Assembly: GCF_013282095.1 (NCBI RefSeq)
Contig: NZ_BLTJ01000003.1
Location: 186,001 to 250,000 of the forward strand
Direction: 5' to 3'
From: Enterocloster alcoholdehydrogenati
GTDB lineage: Bacteria > Bacillota > Clostridia > Lachnospirales > Lachnospiraceae
DNA: 64,000 nucleotides
Of this stretch, positions 42,514 to 51,163 are shown one piece after another. How positions within the stretch are numbered: position 1 is the stretch's first letter; every line of letters starts with the position of its first letter. The notes beneath the pieces were generated by a model, which was given only the letters and a program-made list of their open reading frames with translations, did not search any database and was not told the DNA's origin. Both the position numbers and the translations under genes were made by a program.

Positions 42514-45141
42514 ATGGCAACAAAGTGGGTTTATTTATTCAGCGAAGGCAACGCGACCATGAGAAACCTGTTAGGCGGTAAGGGCGCGAACCTTGCGGAA
42601 ATGACAAATCTGGGGTTACCTGTTCCACAGGGATTTACAATTACAACGGAGGCCTGCACTCAGTATTACGAAGATGGCAGAAAGATCAATGATGAGATCA
42701 TGGGTCAGATCATGGAGCATATCGGCAAGATGGAGGAGATCACCGGCAAGAAGTTCGGCGACAAAGAAAATCCTCTGTTAGTTTCCGTACGTTCCGGTGC
42801 AAGAGCTTCCATGCCGGGTATGATGGACACCATCTTAAACCTGGGCTTGAATGAGGAAGTAGTTGAGGTTTTGGCTGCAAAGTCCGGCAATCCGCGCTGG
42901 GCATGGGACTGCTACAGAAGATTTATCCAGATGTTCTCCGACGTTGTTATGGAAGTCGGCAAGAAATATTTTGAAGAGCTCATTGACAGGATGAAGGCTG
43001 AAAAGGGCGTAACTCAGGATGTAGAGCTGACCGCTGAGGATCTCCACAGGCTGGCAGAGCAGTTTAAGGCTGAATATAAAGAGAAGATCGGAAAGGATTT
43101 CCCCACCGATCCCAAGGAGCAGCTGATGGAGGCCATCAAGGCTGTATTCCGTTCCTGGGACAATCCAAGGGCAAACGTATACCGCCGCGACAATGATATC
43201 CCCTACTCCTGGGGTACGGCTGTAAACGTACAGATGATGGCATTCGGAAATATGGGCGAGACCTCCGGTACCGGTGTTGCATTTACCCGTGACCCCGCAA
43301 CCGGTGAAAAGCACCTGATGGGCGAGTTTTTAATGAACGCACAGGGCGAGGACGTAGTGGCCGGTGTGCGCACCCCTCAGAAGATTGACCAGTTAAAGGA
43401 AGTTATGCCGGAGGTTTATGAGCAGTTCGTTGGCATCTGCCATACCCTGGAGGACCACTACAGAGATATGCAGGATATGGAGTTTACCATTGAGGATAAG
43501 AAACTCTATATGCTGCAGACCAGAAACGGCAAGAGAACTGCAAAGGCTGCATTAAAGATTGCCTGTGATCTGGTAGACGAGGGTATGATCGATGAGAAGA
43601 AGGCCGTTCAGATGATCGATCCCCGCAATCTGGACACTCTGCTTCACCCGCAGTTTGACGCAGAGGCATTAAAGAAGGCCGAGCCTGTTGCAAAGGCTCT
43701 GGCGGCATCACCGGGTGCTGCCTGCGGTAAGATCGTATTCACCGCGGAGGATGCAAAAGAGTGGAAGGAAAGAGGCGAAAAGGTCGTATTAGTACGTCTG
43801 GAAACTTCCCCGGAAGATATCGAGGGAATGAAGGCTTCCCAGGGCATCCTGACCGTCCGCGGCGGTATGACCAGCCACGCTGCCGTAGTTGCCCGCGGCA
43901 TGGGCACCTGCTGCGTATCCGGCTGTTCCGAGATTATTATGGATGAAGCAAATAAGAAGTTTGTTCTGGCCGGAAAAGAGTACCATGAGGGTGACTGGCT
44001 GTCCATCGACGGCTCCACCGGCAAGATCTATGACGGCGTTATCCCTACCGTAGACGCTACCATCGCAGGCGAGTTTGGCCGTATTATGGCATGGGCTGAC
44101 AAATACAGAAGACTGAAAGTGCGTACAAATGCAGATACTCCAAGAGACGCTGCAAAGGCAAGAGAGCTGGGCGCAGAGGGAATCGGACTTTGCCGTACAG
44201 AGCATATGTTCTTTGAGGGCAACCGCATCGACGCATTCCGCGAAATGATCTGCTCTGAGACAGTAGAAGAGAGAGAAGCCGCTCTTGAGAAGATCCTTCC
44301 TGAGCAGCAGGGAGATTTCGAGAAGCTGTACGAGGCGCTGGAAGGCAATCCTGTTACCATCCGTTTCCTGGATCCGCCTCTGCATGAGTTTGTCCCCACT
44401 GAGGAAGAGGATATCAAAAAGCTGGCTGACGCACAGGGCAAGAGCGTTTCCGCAATTAAGGCCATCTGCGACGCGCTTCATGAGTTTAATCCCATGATGG
44501 GTCACCGCGGCTGTCGTCTGGCCGTTACCTATCCTGAGATTGCAAGGATGCAGACAAGGGCAGTGATCCGTGCGGCGATCAACGTAAAGAAGGCTCACGG
44601 AGACTGGAATGTTTGCCCTGAGATTATGATTCCTCTGATCTGTGATATCAAGGAGCTAAAGTTTGTTAAGAAGGTAGTGGTAGAAACCGCTGACGCTGAG
44701 ATCGCAGCCTCCGGTATTGACTTAAAATATGAAGTAGGCACCATGATTGAGATCCCAAGAGCTGCCCTGACTGCAGACGAGATCGCAAAAGAGGCTGAGT
44801 TTTTCTGTTTCGGTACAAATGACCTGACCCAGATGACCTACGGTTTCTCCCGTGATGATGCCGGCAAGTTCTTAAATGCTTACTATGACACAAAAATCTT
44901 TGAGAACGATCCGTTTGCAAGGCTGGATCAGACCGGCGTAGGCAAGCTGATGGAGATGGCAATCAAGTTAGGCAAGAGCACCCGTCCCGATATGCACGTT
45001 GGCATCTGCGGCGAGCACGGCGGCGATCCTACATCTGTAGAGTTCTGCCACAGAATTGGCTTAGACTATGTATCCTGCTCACCATTCCGCGTTCCCATCG
45101 CAAGACTGGCAGCAGCACAGGCCGCTTTAAGCGACAACTAA
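42514..45141 (+). CDS. ppdK: Pyruvate, phosphate dikinase
   Basis: An 875-residue enzyme that interconverts pyruvate, ATP and Pi with PEP, AMP and PPi, central to PPi-dependent glycolysis in Clostridia. The N-terminal ATP-grasp domain starts KWVYLFSEGNATMRNLLGGKG; the swivelling phosphohistidine domain has GGMTSHAAVVARGMG with His455; the C-terminal PEP/pyruvate barrel ends VGICGEHGGDPTSVEFCHRIG. Length and order match standard PPDK. AGGAGG lies before the ATG and a hairpin terminator follows. Confidence 0.97.
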   Translation: MATKWVYLFSEGNATMRNLLGGKGANLAEMTNLGLPVPQGFTITTEACTQYYEDGRKINDEIMGQIMEHIGKMEEITGKKFGDKENPLLVSVRSGARASMPGMMDTILNLGLNEEVVEVLAAKSGNPRWAWDCYRRFIQMFSDVVMEVGKKYFEELIDRMKAEKGVTQDVELTAEDLHRLAEQFKAEYKEKIGKDFPTDPKEQLMEAIKAVFRSWDNPRANVYRRDNDIPYSWGTAVNVQMMAFGNMGETSGTGVAFTRDPATGEKHLMGEFLMNAQGEDVVAGVRTPQKIDQLKEVMPEVYEQFVGICHTLEDHYRDMQDMEFTIEDKKLYMLQTRNGKRTAKAALKIACDLVDEGMIDEKKAVQMIDPRNLDTLLHPQFDAEALKKAEPVAKALAASPGAACGKIVFTAEDAKEWKERGEKVVLVRLETSPEDIEGMKASQGILTVRGGMTSHAAVVARGMGTCCVSGCSEIIMDEANKKFVLAGKEYHEGDWLSIDGSTGKIYDGVIPTVDATIAGEFGRIMAWADKYRRLKVRTNADTPRDAAKARELGAEGIGLCRTEHMFFEGNRIDAFREMICSETVEEREAALEKILPEQQGDFEKLYEALEGNPVTIRFLDPPLHEFVPTEEEDIKKLADAQGKSVSAIKAICDALHEFNPMMGHRGCRLAVTYPEIARMQTRAVIRAAINVKKAHGDWNVCPEIMIPLICDIKELKFVKKVVVETADAEIAASGIDLKYEVGTMIEIPRAALTADEIAKEAEFFCFGTNDLTQMTYGFSRDDAGKFLNAYYDTKIFENDPFARLDQTGVGKLMEMAIKLGKSTRPDMHVGICGEHGGDPTSVEFCHRIGLDYVSCSPFRVPIARLAAAQAALSDN

Positions 45142-45194
45142 TACAGACATTCAGAGACAGCATATGGCTGGATTTGATGTGATATGATGAAAGA

Positions 45195-45240
45195 GGGATA
45201 ACTGGCAAATACCGGTTATCCCCCTTGCGTTTTCCGGCAG
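45195..45240 (+). terminator. Terminator after ppdK
   Basis: GGATAACTGG (45196-45205) pairs with CCGGTTATCC (45212-45221) with one G:U pair, followed by CCCTTGCGTTTTCC. Confidence 0.6.
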
Positions 45241-45252
45241 GAGGTTTATAAT
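45225..45252 (+). promoter_or_regulatory. Promoter of the TPP riboswitch-thiD unit
   Basis: TTGCGT (45225-45230) and TATAAT (45247-45252) are 16 bp apart, placed just before the riboswitch. Confidence 0.55.
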
Positions 45253-45265
45253 AAAGAATTGTAAA

Positions 45266-45355
45266 AAAGGGGAGCTCGCGTAAAGCGGGCTGAGAGTAAG
45301 CTGACAGCGCTTAGACCCGGAAACCTGATTTGGGTAATGCCAACGTAGGGAGCGG
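45266..45355 (+). promoter_or_regulatory. TPP riboswitch (THI element)
   Basis: The conserved blocks of the thiamine pyrophosphate aptamer are all present and in order: GGGGAGC, GCGGGCTGAGAGTAAGCTGA, the TTAGACCC segment, AACCTGATTTGGGTAATGCC and AACGTAGGGAGC. It is in the 5' leader of thiD, so thiD expression should fall when TPP is plentiful. No clear terminator stem lies between it and thiD, so control of ribosome access is likely. Confidence 0.93.
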
Positions 45356-45408
45356 ACGAAAACAGACGGTGTACCTCATCCCCGGATCACAGAGAGGAGA
45401 TACAGAAC

Positions 45409-46200
45409 ATGAAAACAGCGTTAACCATAGCCGGAAGCGACAGCAGCGGAGGTGCAGGCATCCAGGCGGATCTTAAGACCATGCTGGCAAACGGAGTCTA
45501 CGGTATGAGCGCCATCACGGCTCTGACGGCCCAGAACACCACGGGAGTAACAGATATTATGGAGGTGACGCCGGAGTTTCTGCAGAAACAGCTGGATGCA
45601 GTGTTTACGGATATCCGGCCGGACGCTGTGAAAACAGGGATGGTGGCATCGGGGAAACTGATCCGAATGATTGCGGATCGTCTTACCTTTTACCGGGCAC
45701 AGAATATTGTGGTGGATCCTGTGATGGTGTCTACCAGCGGGGCAAAACTCATCGGAGAGGATGCCATTGAGGTGCTTAAGGCAGAGCTTTTTCCCCTTGC
45801 TGCTCTCTTGACTCCCAATATACCTGAGGCGGAGGTTCTGTCCGGCCGTCCGATCCGGTCTGAAAAAGAGATGGAAGAAGCGGCAGCGATCATTTCCGAA
45901 ACGTATGACTGCGGGGTGCTTTTAAAGGGGGGGCATCGGGTGAATGATGCAAACGACCTTCTGGTAAAAGACACAGCTGTAAAATGGTTCGCTGGACGCC
46001 GGATCAGCAACCCAAATACCCACGGCACCGGCTGTACCCTTTCCAGCGCCATCGCATCTAATTTGGCAAAGGGCATGGCACTGGAACAGGCAGTAGACCA
46101 TGCCAAACGCTATATTTCCGGCGCTCTTGCGGCAGGGCTTGATCTGGGAAAAGGCAGCGGCCCCATGGATCACGGCTTTGCAGTGAGAGGTGAGTATTAG
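45409..46200 (+). CDS. thiD: Hydroxymethylpyrimidine/phosphomethylpyrimidine kinase
   Basis: A 263-residue ribokinase-fold enzyme of thiamine synthesis that phosphorylates HMP and HMP-P. It starts KTALTIAGSDSSGGAGIQAD, has GMVASGKLIRMIAD, VVDPVMVSTSGAKLI and the catalytic NTHGTGCTLSSAIASNLAKG near the end. AGAGGAG precedes the ATG. It is the only thiamine gene in the window and sits directly behind the TPP riboswitch, so it may serve salvage or be one of several riboswitch units. Confidence 0.96.
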   Translation: MKTALTIAGSDSSGGAGIQADLKTMLANGVYGMSAITALTAQNTTGVTDIMEVTPEFLQKQLDAVFTDIRPDAVKTGMVASGKLIRMIADRLTFYRAQNIVVDPVMVSTSGAKLIGEDAIEVLKAELFPLAALLTPNIPEAEVLSGRPIRSEKEMEEAAAIISETYDCGVLLKGGHRVNDANDLLVKDTAVKWFAGRRISNPNTHGTGCTLSSAIASNLAKGMALEQAVDHAKRYISGALAAGLDLGKGSGPMDHGFAVRGEY

Positions 46201-46364
46201 TAATGTAATGGCTGCGCATATATCTTCGTACAAATTGCCCCATGGCTGATTCGTTACATTAGAATTGTGATATTTTTATAAAGTCCTTTACTTGACGGTA
46301 TTTTGGATGGTACAATGGTGTGGTTGTCTCTGATGGATGATCAAGAGAAGGAAAGGAAGATATT

Positions 46365-47102
46365 ATGAAAAAATGGATGGCAGTCTGCCTGGCGGCAGTG
46401 ACAGCGGCGGCCCTTATGACCGGATGCTCAGGTACAAAAGAAACAAAGGATACAGCAGCTCAGACCACAGCATCTGCGGCTGAGACGAAGGAAACAGGAA
46501 AAACAGATACAGATACGAAAGCAGAGAGCAAAGAGAGCAGTGCACAGACAGACGCCCTGGAGAGCGGGGCGGATGCAGGGGATGGCCTGGATCTGGAAGC
46601 GGCGGCCGGAAAGCATCATGTAGAGATCAACGTAAAGGATTACGGCACGATTTCAGTGGAGTTAGACGGTGACAGCGCGCCTATTACGGTGGCCAATTTC
46701 CTTGATCTGGCAAACAGCGGTTTTTATGACGGGCTGACTTTCCACCGGATCATCAGCGGTTTTATGATACAGGGCGGCGATCCATTAGGAAATGGAATGG
46801 GCGGTTCTGACCGTGAGATTAAGGGAGAATTTTCCTCAAACGGTGTGGAGAATCCCTTATCCCACACCAGAGGCGCTATTTCCATGGCACGTTCCCAGAT
46901 GAAGGACAGCGCCAGCTCCCAGTTTTTCATTGTACATGAGGACAGCCCCTTCCTGGACGGCGAGTATGCCTGCTTCGGTTATGTAACGGACGGTATGGAT
47001 GTAGTGGATGCGATCTGCGAGAATACGCAGGTAGAGGATAATAATGGTACGGTTGCAAAGGAGAATCAGCCGGTGATTGACAGCGTTAAGGTCATTGACT
47101 GA
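46365..47102 (+). CDS. Lipoprotein cyclophilin-type peptidyl-prolyl isomerase
   Basis: A 245-residue exported isomerase. The signal peptide ends in ALMTGC (lipobox Cys21), followed by a Thr/Ser/Glu/Lys linker of about 60 residues. The cyclophilin domain has ITVANFLDLANSGFYDGLTF, HRIISGFMIQGGDPLGNGMG, ISMARSQMKDSASSQFFI and DGEYACFGYV. It should act on protein folding at the outer face of the membrane. GGAAAG precedes the ATG. It is a single-gene unit with a strong terminator. Confidence 0.93.
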   Translation: MKKWMAVCLAAVTAAALMTGCSGTKETKDTAAQTTASAAETKETGKTDTDTKAESKESSAQTDALESGADAGDGLDLEAAAGKHHVEINVKDYGTISVELDGDSAPITVANFLDLANSGFYDGLTFHRIISGFMIQGGDPLGNGMGGSDREIKGEFSSNGVENPLSHTRGAISMARSQMKDSASSQFFIVHEDSPFLDGEYACFGYVTDGMDVVDAICENTQVEDNNGTVAKENQPVIDSVKVID

Positions 47103-47107
47103 CAGGA

Positions 47108-47150
47108 AACAAAAGAGATCTGCAGACGAAGCGGGTCTCTTTTGTTCTTT
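47108..47150 (+). terminator. Terminator after the cyclophilin gene
   Basis: AACAAAAGAGA (47108-47118) pairs with TCTCTTTTGTT (47136-47146), followed by CTTT. Confidence 0.75.
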
Positions 47151-47321
47151 ACAGGGACAATGAGCGTGGCCGGTACAGGGGAATATCATTTTGCTTGAGA
47201 TGTATTTCCCTCTTTACGAAATTGTAAAGATTCGTAAGATGTATTTCTGAAAAAATATGATAGAATCAAGATACAGGGTGCTAAATATTATGTGTTTTGA
47301 TATTGATAGAAAGGAATTTTT

Positions 47322-48743
47322 ATGCGCAGAAAAAAATCCGTTATTTTCCTGGCCGCTCTCTCGTTGTCGGCTCTTTTTGTATTTTCCTCCCTGGGAGCCC
47401 AGGATGACTCGGCACGGTTTGTGTCGGGTACGAAAATCAACAGCGTAGGCGTAGGCGGCCTGACGCCGGAAGAGGCAAAAGAGCGGATTCAGGGCTTTTA
47501 TGCAGGCGAATATAAGCTGTCAATCCGAAAAAAGGATGGTACAGAGGATGTGATCCAGGGAAAGGACATTGATTATCTGGTATCTGTTTCAGAGGATATC
47601 CATGAGATTTTGAATGCTCAGAATGAAAGCGGAAGACAGACCGGCCCTTCCGTGGACAATTCCCACACAGTAACCCTGGCGCCCTCCTACAGTCAGGAAA
47701 AGCTGGATGGGGTAATTGGGGCGCTTTCTGTGTTAAATGACAGCGGTGTTACGGTTACAAGAGACGCTTCGATTTCTGCCTACGAGGAGGGAAAACCATT
47801 TTCCATTATTCCTGCAGTTCAGGGAAATGACGTAGACCGTGAGAAAACGATTTCCGTTATAAATGAAGCTGTGAAGGCGGGAAAGACGGAGATTGACCTG
47901 GAGGCAGAGGGCTGCTACCGGACCGTGGGCGTGTGGGAGACGGATGAGAGTCTGAAGGCTCTCTGCGACGGGATGAACAGCCGCAGGGAAAAGAGCCTGC
48001 GGTATGTGTTCGGGGAAACAGGCGAGACTTTAAGCGGCGAGACCATAGCCAGCTGGATCACCGGAGCATCCGATGGGAAAATAACCCTGGATCAGGAGAA
48101 GGCGGCTGCCTTTGTAAGGGGGCTGGCCGAAAAATACGATACCGCCGGTACCGCAAGGACGGTTAATAAGATAGCTGGAGGGCAGGCGCAGATCACCGGA
48201 CCTTACGGATGGAAGATCGATCAGGCAAAGGAGACGGCGGCTCTGATTGAACTGATTCAGTCGGGTTCTCCCTGGCAGGATGGTGCAGCTGCTGCGGACA
48301 GGGAACCGATCTACAGCCAGACAGCCGCTTCCAGGACGGGAGCCGACTGGGGAAGCACCTATGTAGAAGTAGATCTGGGAAATCAGTATGTATATATGGT
48401 GAAGGATGGACAGGTTGTATGGGAGGCTCCCTGTGTCACGGGAAATGTTTCAAAGGATTATACTACTCCCGCAGGCATTTACAGCCTGACGTATAAGGAA
48501 AAAGACCGGATCCTCAGGGGAAAGAAACAGGCTGACGGTACCTACGAGTATGAGAGCCATGTGGATTACTGGATGCCGTTTAATGGAGGAATCGGCCTTC
48601 ACGATGCGTCCTGGAGAGGAAAGTTCGGGGGAACTATCTATCGGACAAACGGCAGCCATGGCTGCGTCAATCTGCCTCCGGCTAAGGCGGCAGCCCTGTA
48701 TGAACTGGTATATAAGGGAATCCCTGTGCTGTGTACGCCGTAA
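47322..48743 (+). CDS. L,D-transpeptidase (YkuD) with peptidoglycan-binding repeats
   Basis: A 473-residue cell-wall enzyme. It has an N-terminal membrane anchor or signal (IFLAALSLSALFVFSSLGAQ), then two PG_binding_4-like domains (about 30-130 and 150-290), and a C-terminal YkuD catalytic domain with GNQYVYMVKDGQVVW, VTGNVSKDYTTPAGIY and the catalytic GSHGCVNLPPAKAAALYELV. It cross-links peptidoglycan through 3-3 bonds or attaches proteins. AAAGGAA precedes the ATG. The gene is closed by a bidirectional terminator. Confidence 0.92.
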   Translation: MRRKKSVIFLAALSLSALFVFSSLGAQDDSARFVSGTKINSVGVGGLTPEEAKERIQGFYAGEYKLSIRKKDGTEDVIQGKDIDYLVSVSEDIHEILNAQNESGRQTGPSVDNSHTVTLAPSYSQEKLDGVIGALSVLNDSGVTVTRDASISAYEEGKPFSIIPAVQGNDVDREKTISVINEAVKAGKTEIDLEAEGCYRTVGVWETDESLKALCDGMNSRREKSLRYVFGETGETLSGETIASWITGASDGKITLDQEKAAAFVRGLAEKYDTAGTARTVNKIAGGQAQITGPYGWKIDQAKETAALIELIQSGSPWQDGAAAADREPIYSQTAASRTGADWGSTYVEVDLGNQYVYMVKDGQVVWEAPCVTGNVSKDYTTPAGIYSLTYKEKDRILRGKKQADGTYEYESHVDYWMPFNGGIGLHDASWRGKFGGTIYRTNGSHGCVNLPPAKAAALYELVYKGIPVLCTP

Positions 48744-48765
48744 TGTCTCAGAACGGATTCAGATG

Positions 48766-48815
48766 AAAAATATCCCGCCGGGAGAGTGTTTTGTGTCTCC
48801 AGGCGGGATATTTTT
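48766..48815. terminator. Bidirectional terminator between ldt and the BTAD regulator gene
   Basis: AAAAATATCCCGCC (48766-48779) pairs perfectly with GGCGGGATATTTTT (48802-48815); a GGAGA/TCTCC stem continues inside. T tracts are present on both strands. Confidence 0.85.
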
Positions 48816-48836
48816 ATGGAAAACAGGGGGCCGGTC

Positions 48837-50063
48837 TTAAAATTGCTCCGGCCGTACCCTCGGCAGCAGGGGCTGCAGGCGGAAATCCACCATCAGGTCC
48901 TTGCGGTTATAGATCTTACGGAAATTGGAAATGATCCGTTTCAAAACCATCTCGCCCATCTCGGAGGTGATGGTGGGAAGAAGGATCAAATACTGGCTGA
49001 TGCTGTACCGTGTGAACACATCACTGCACCGCAGAGAACTGCGGATGGATTCTTCCAGATGATCCATGGCTTTATTTAAAATCGGAGTCTTTGGAACCTG
49101 ACCGTTCAGGCCGGTTACTGTAAGCATACACAGATAGATGGAATCTCCGGTACGCTCAATAGCTCTCCGCTCCAGCTGAAACAGATCGCGGAACACCGGA
49201 TATTCACAGTAAAAGGCGCCTTTTGCGCTTTCTTCGTCCAGAGAGCGCTGAATGTGTTCAAGGCTGAGGCTGATACCCTGCTCCTCGTCGCGGATCACCT
49301 TATAAAGATCCTTGAAATGCTCCGATGGGGAGATGGAAAACTCACTGTAAAAAAGATCAAGAGTATTGTTATATTCTTCCAGAGCCTGTCTTGTATGGCC
49401 GTCCCGGTACAGCGAGTAGACCAGATGGTAGCGCAGTTCCTCGTCAAAGGGCTCAATACGGATCGCAGTCTGGCAGAGTGCGGTGATCCGGGAAAAATCC
49501 TCTCTGGCTGACAGGATCTTAACGGTATGATACATCAGTTTCTGATACAGAGAGTGATAATAGGTACTGACAGGAATCACCCAGGATTCGTACTCCGCCC
49601 TGGGGAGAAAGTCGCCCTTATACAGATCGAGTCCGGCAAGACATAAAGGCAGAGCTTCCTCATCGGACAGCTTCTGGTTTAGAACTTTTGCACAGATCGC
49701 TTCAAACTCGTCGATATCCAGAATGGTGGTATATTCTTTTGTCCAGGAATAGGTACCGCGCTGTTGGACTAACAGTTTCTGGGGCGGGAGATCCAAAGGC
49801 TCTAACAGCTTGCGGGAGCGGAACATCAGAGTCTTTAAGGCGCCGGCCGGATTGACGCCGGGGTCGTCGGGCCAGATCACCTGGATGAGTTCGGCCGGGC
49901 TGATCTCTTTTTTACGGAAAACAACAAGGTATTCCAGCAGAGACCAGGGCTTTTTGGATTGGTTGCTGCTGTCATTGATCTCTTTATCTCCGGCTTTGAC
50001 GGAGAATCCTCCCAGAGTATGTACATAAATCGTTGGACTTAGGTCAAATTCAGACGGCATCAT
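48837..50063 (-). CDS. SARP-type BTAD transcriptional regulator
   Basis: A 408-residue regulator. The N-terminus is an OmpR-like winged helix: IYVHTLGGFSVKAGDKEI then KPWSLLEYLVVFRKKEISPAEL and GALKTLMFRSRKLLE. A bacterial transcriptional activation domain follows (YTTILDIDEFEAICAKVL to DEELRYHLVYSLYRDGHTRQ), the layout of AfsR/SARP regulators but without an ATPase. The last 120 residues look like a degenerate nucleotide-cyclase/GGDEF fold (YLCMLTVTGLNGQVP, SRCSDVFTRY-like stretch, YLILLPTITSEMGE). ATG 50063 has AAGGAG 8 bp upstream. It is divergent from the repeat-protein/sortase genes. Confidence 0.85.
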   Translation of the reverse strand: MMPSEFDLSPTIYVHTLGGFSVKAGDKEINDSSNQSKKPWSLLEYLVVFRKKEISPAELIQVIWPDDPGVNPAGALKTLMFRSRKLLEPLDLPPQKLLVQQRGTYSWTKEYTTILDIDEFEAICAKVLNQKLSDEEALPLCLAGLDLYKGDFLPRAEYESWVIPVSTYYHSLYQKLMYHTVKILSAREDFSRITALCQTAIRIEPFDEELRYHLVYSLYRDGHTRQALEEYNNTLDLFYSEFSISPSEHFKDLYKVIRDEEQGISLSLEHIQRSLDEESAKGAFYCEYPVFRDLFQLERRAIERTGDSIYLCMLTVTGLNGQVPKTPILNKAMDHLEESIRSSLRCSDVFTRYSISQYLILLPTITSEMGEMVLKRIISNFRKIYNRKDLMVDFRLQPLLPRVRPEQF

Positions 50064-50178
50064 TTGTAAAACTCCTTCATACTGATATAGCTCAAGTATA
50101 ACCATTTATCAGAAAAATGTCTATATTCTTCTGACACAAAAGGAAAGAAAAGGAAGAAAAATCAAGCCCAATCCCGTT

Positions 50179-50212
50179 TTGTAACCGAATTGTAACCAGT
50201 CACTGATATACT
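50179..50212 (+). promoter_or_regulatory. Divergent promoter with 11-bp spaced direct repeats
   Basis: TTGTAACC occurs at 50179-50186 and again at 50190-50197, exactly 11 bp apart, followed after 9 bp by a -10 box TATACT (50207-50212). There is no well-spaced -35 box. Direct repeats one helical turn apart that replace the -35 box are the known binding mode of SARP activators, and such a gene lies directly opposite. Confidence 0.65.
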
Positions 50213-50248
50213 GGAGAAAAATGACAATAACAAAGAAAGGGTGAGACG

Positions 50249-51127
50249 ATGCTGACTACAGGACCAGGCTTACTGCCCAACGCATATCGAGTTGTCCATA
50301 TTGCGGCAGATGGATTTGAAAACCGTATTTTAAGAGGAAGGATTTACCATGACAGCAGAGAAGAGGGAACCGCATTTACCGGTCTGTCGGAGATGATCCT
50401 GATCCTGGAGAAGCTGTTTGATGAAATACATTATCCAATGAAGAGCGTTGACCACAGAAATTTTACAGGAAAAAAACGCTGGGATTTCAAAGCGGAGACT
50501 AAAGAGGCAGGAAATTCTTCCCTTTCACCGGAGCACAGAGGAAAGCAGGCAGATTTTATGCTTCATGTAAAATACAGATACCATGCCACCTGGCAGGGCG
50601 TCATTGTTCAGTCCGGGACAGAAAAAAGTGCATCATTTCTCAGTCTGATGGAACTGATGGATTTTTTTGCGGAAGCTCTGGGAAGCGGGGTACGCCTTTT
50701 AGGCAGCGGCCTTGGAAAGAAGATGTGCGAGATAACGGTGCGCAGCTGCGAGGGCTGCCAGATGGGAGGCGACGTATCTCATCCGGCTCTGCCAAAGCGC
50801 CGGACCTTTATCAATGAATTTGACTTGAAAGAGGAAATATCATGGATGCTTGATCCGATGCCTGAAGGGGAGATGCAAAAACGGATTATTCTTCCCAGAA
50901 GCTTTCAGGTGGCGGTAGGAAACGGCAGTCGGGCGACCTTTGTGGTTCGGGTGCTTTTCAGGGAAAATGCTACCTGGCAGGGAACGGTCACCTGGAAGGA
51001 AAAACGGCGTCAGGTGAATTTCAGAAGCTTTATGGAGCTGCTTCTTCTGATGTACGAAGCGGTAGGACATATGGGTGAATGGCAGGAAAAAGACGGGGGA
51101 GAGGAACCGGACGCCTGTACGGCGTAA
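50249..51127 (+). CDS. Unrecognised protein with three related modules
   Basis: A 292-residue protein with no named family that I recognise and no signal or membrane segment. Three modules of about 40-45 residues can be aligned: 24-63 (ENRILRGRIYHDSREEGTAF...), 101-146 (ADFMLHVKYRYHATWQGVIV...) and 229-273 (ATFVVRVLFRENATWQGTVT...). Modules 2 and 3 share the ATWQG turn and a helix with MELM or MELL; module 1 is the most diverged. Each looks like beta-strand, beta-strand, helix. A cysteine-rich link with RSCEGCQMGG lies between modules 2 and 3. AAAGGGTGAG precedes the ATG. It is 36 bp before a class B sortase gene and opposite a SARP-type regulator. Confidence 0.8.
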   Translation: MLTTGPGLLPNAYRVVHIAADGFENRILRGRIYHDSREEGTAFTGLSEMILILEKLFDEIHYPMKSVDHRNFTGKKRWDFKAETKEAGNSSLSPEHRGKQADFMLHVKYRYHATWQGVIVQSGTEKSASFLSLMELMDFFAEALGSGVRLLGSGLGKKMCEITVRSCEGCQMGGDVSHPALPKRRTFINEFDLKEEISWMLDPMPEGEMQKRIILPRSFQVAVGNGSRATFVVRVLFRENATWQGTVTWKEKRRQVNFRSFMELLLLMYEAVGHMGEWQEKDGGEEPDACTA

Positions 51128-51163
51128 CCAGCGCAGGAAACCGGCAGAAAGGAGCCATTCAGA

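Noticed and set aside
46201-46261. 8-bp inverted repeat TAATGTAA/TTACATTA after thiD
   Set aside because: The arms are AT-rich and 45 nt apart with no T tract, so neither a terminator nor an operator is well supported.
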